Shown: piece after piece, positions 4,195 through 5,046 of the stretch
Numbering within the stretch: the first letter of the stretch is position 1
Layout of the letters: each line of letters starts with the position of its first letter
From: Aminipila sp051883075
GTDB lineage: Bacteria; Bacillota; Clostridia; Peptostreptococcales; Anaerovoracaceae
Length of the DNA stretch: 5,046 nt
Assembly (NCBI GenBank): GCA_051883075.1
Contig: JBJETA010000023.1
Span: forward strand, 1-5,046
Direction: 5' to 3'
Notes under the pieces: generated by a model
The model's input: the letters and a program-made list of their open reading frames with translations, nothing else
What the model was told of the DNA's origin: nothing
The model's database searches: none
Translations under genes and position numbers: made by a program

Positions 4195-5046
4195 CTACCT
4201 TTTAAATTTATCCGCTATTTTCAGCAGGGTCTTTCCCTTCGGAAGTGTAGCTATTTCTTCTCTTGTTATTGATTTAGTTAAAAACAGCATTACACAGTAT
4301 ACTGAAGCTGCAGCTGCAACTGCCAGCAGTGTTGCCAGTGAATTTCCAAGTATATCGAGCAATACCCTGTGTATCGCTATGGCCGCAGCCGACATAACTA
4401 TTGTTGCCGCAGCAGGTTTTAAATATGTCAGCTTCAGGTCAAATCTTGCCCCCGTATATTTCTTTACAGCCATGAGGTTCAGAGATGCCGCTATTATGTA
4501 TGCCGCAACCGTACCCATAGCCGCTCCTTTTACATTTATGGATTCGACTCCCGTCAGGGTATAGGTTATAAATACCTTGGCAATGGCACCTATAAACAGA
4601 TTTCTTACAGGAATCATCTGTTTTCCCACTCCCTGAAGAACACCGGTAAGAGTCTGTACTGTAGACAGGAAGATAACTCCCGCCGCCATTACAAAAAGGC
4701 ACGGAGCCGCACTTACTGCGCTTTCCTTCTGCATAGGATATAAAAGCAACATAATAGGCTCTGCAAGCGACATCAGTCCAAATGCACACGGAAAACCTAT
4801 GATAATGGCCATTCTCAGGCCTGTCTGGACATTTTCACGAAGAAATTCCATGTCTTTCTTCTTATATGCCGCTGCAACCGCAGGAACAAGGCTCATGGCA
4901 ACCGCCTGTGTCAGTACCTGTGGGAAGTTTATAAGCGGACCTGCCATACCCGTAAGCTGTCCGTACATGCTGTTTGCCGCTTCATAGCTCCAGCCCGTTT
5001 CCTGAAGACGGCGCATAACGATACCCACGTCGATGGCATTCATGAT
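4195..5046 (-). CDS. SpoVB/MurJ/YabM-type polysaccharide or lipid flippase, C-terminal part
   Basis: The C-terminal 283 residues of a larger membrane protein; the frame is open to the window edge, and an ATG near 5043 is internal, so the true start lies beyond 5046. Family full length is about 500 residues, so roughly the first 40 percent is missing. Counting from that internal Met, hydrophobic segments lie at about 35-60, 77-102, 112-138, 147-166, 174-193, 209-228 and 236-256. The stretch MNAIDVGIVMRRLQ followed by YGQLTGMAGPLINFPQVL (27-44) and AVAMSLVPAVAAAY (47-60) is typical of the SpoVB/YabM branch of the MOP (MATE/MurJ) exporter superfamily. These proteins move lipid-linked sugars or cell-wall precursors across the membrane. 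Position immediately before mazG matches yabM of Bacillus, which favours that orthologue over SpoVB itself. Stop is TAG at 4195-4197. The substrate is unknown. Confidence 0.88.
   Translation of the reverse strand: MMNAIDVGIVMRRLQETGWSYEAANSMYGQLTGMAGPLINFPQVLTQAVAMSLVPAVAAAYKKKDMEFLRENVQTGLRMAIIIGFPCAFGLMSLAEPIMLLLYPMQKESAVSAAPCLFVMAAGVIFLSTVQTLTGVLQGVGKQMIPVRNLFIGAIAKVFITYTLTGVESINVKGAAMGTVAAYIIAASLNLMAVKKYTGARFDLKLTYLKPAAATIVMSAAAIAIHRVLLDILGNSLATLLAVAAAASVYCVMLFLTKSITREEIATLPKGKTLLKIADKFKR

Noticed and set aside
4022..4564. 180-codon plus-strand reading frame opposite the flippase and mazG genes
   Set aside because: It spans the ends of two convincing minus-strand genes and shows only the antisense of their hydrophobic segments.

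Overview
The window looks like chromosomal DNA of a low-GC, Gram-positive anaerobe of the Clostridia (Firmicutes/Bacillota). The evidence is strong AGGAGG-type ribosome binding sites, a TTG start behind a perfect one, an A/T-rich background with U-tailed hairpin terminators, and Firmicute families (YetF/DUF421, DUF4363, FolT under a tetrahydrofolate riboswitch, a YabM/MazG/HU/RqcP cluster). No species can be named from this alone.

Layout. On the minus strand at the left edge is a small XRE-type regulator fused to a zinc-ribbon domain (13-450). A 181-base divergent region (451-631) with alternating TTGCTT half-sites separates it from a rightward two-gene unit: a YetF-family membrane protein (632-1336) and a DUF4363 protein overlapping it by 4 bases (1333-1716). 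The following 294-base gap is a complete regulatory leader: an extended -10 promoter (1736-1764), a THF (class I) riboswitch aptamer (1777-1921) and an expression platform (1919-2000) with competing hairpins around the ribosome binding site of folT (2011-2559), the substrate-binding membrane subunit of an ECF folate transporter. A hairpin terminator (2599-2656) closes folT where it meets a leftward cluster.

The right half is one leftward cluster, in transcription order: a polysaccharide/lipid flippase of the SpoVB/MurJ/YabM type (cut by the window end, 4195-5046), MazG nucleotide pyrophosphohydrolase (3333-4166), the nucleoid protein HU (3003-3281), and the ribosome quality-control factor RqcP/YabO (2699-2941). 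It resembles the yabM-yabN-yabO segment known from Bacillus, with HU inserted, MazG without the methylase half of YabN, and nothing of yabP-yabQ-divIC after rqcP. A strong intrinsic terminator lies between HU and rqcP, so abundant HU can be made without making equal amounts of RqcP.

The most informative part is the folT leader. The aptamer carries nearly all recognisable THF-riboswitch signatures, has an enlarged third arm, and is followed by a pair of competing hairpins from which a translational OFF switch can be proposed. I see no mobile element, CRISPR array, tRNA or rRNA. Most of the protein-coding content is ordinary.
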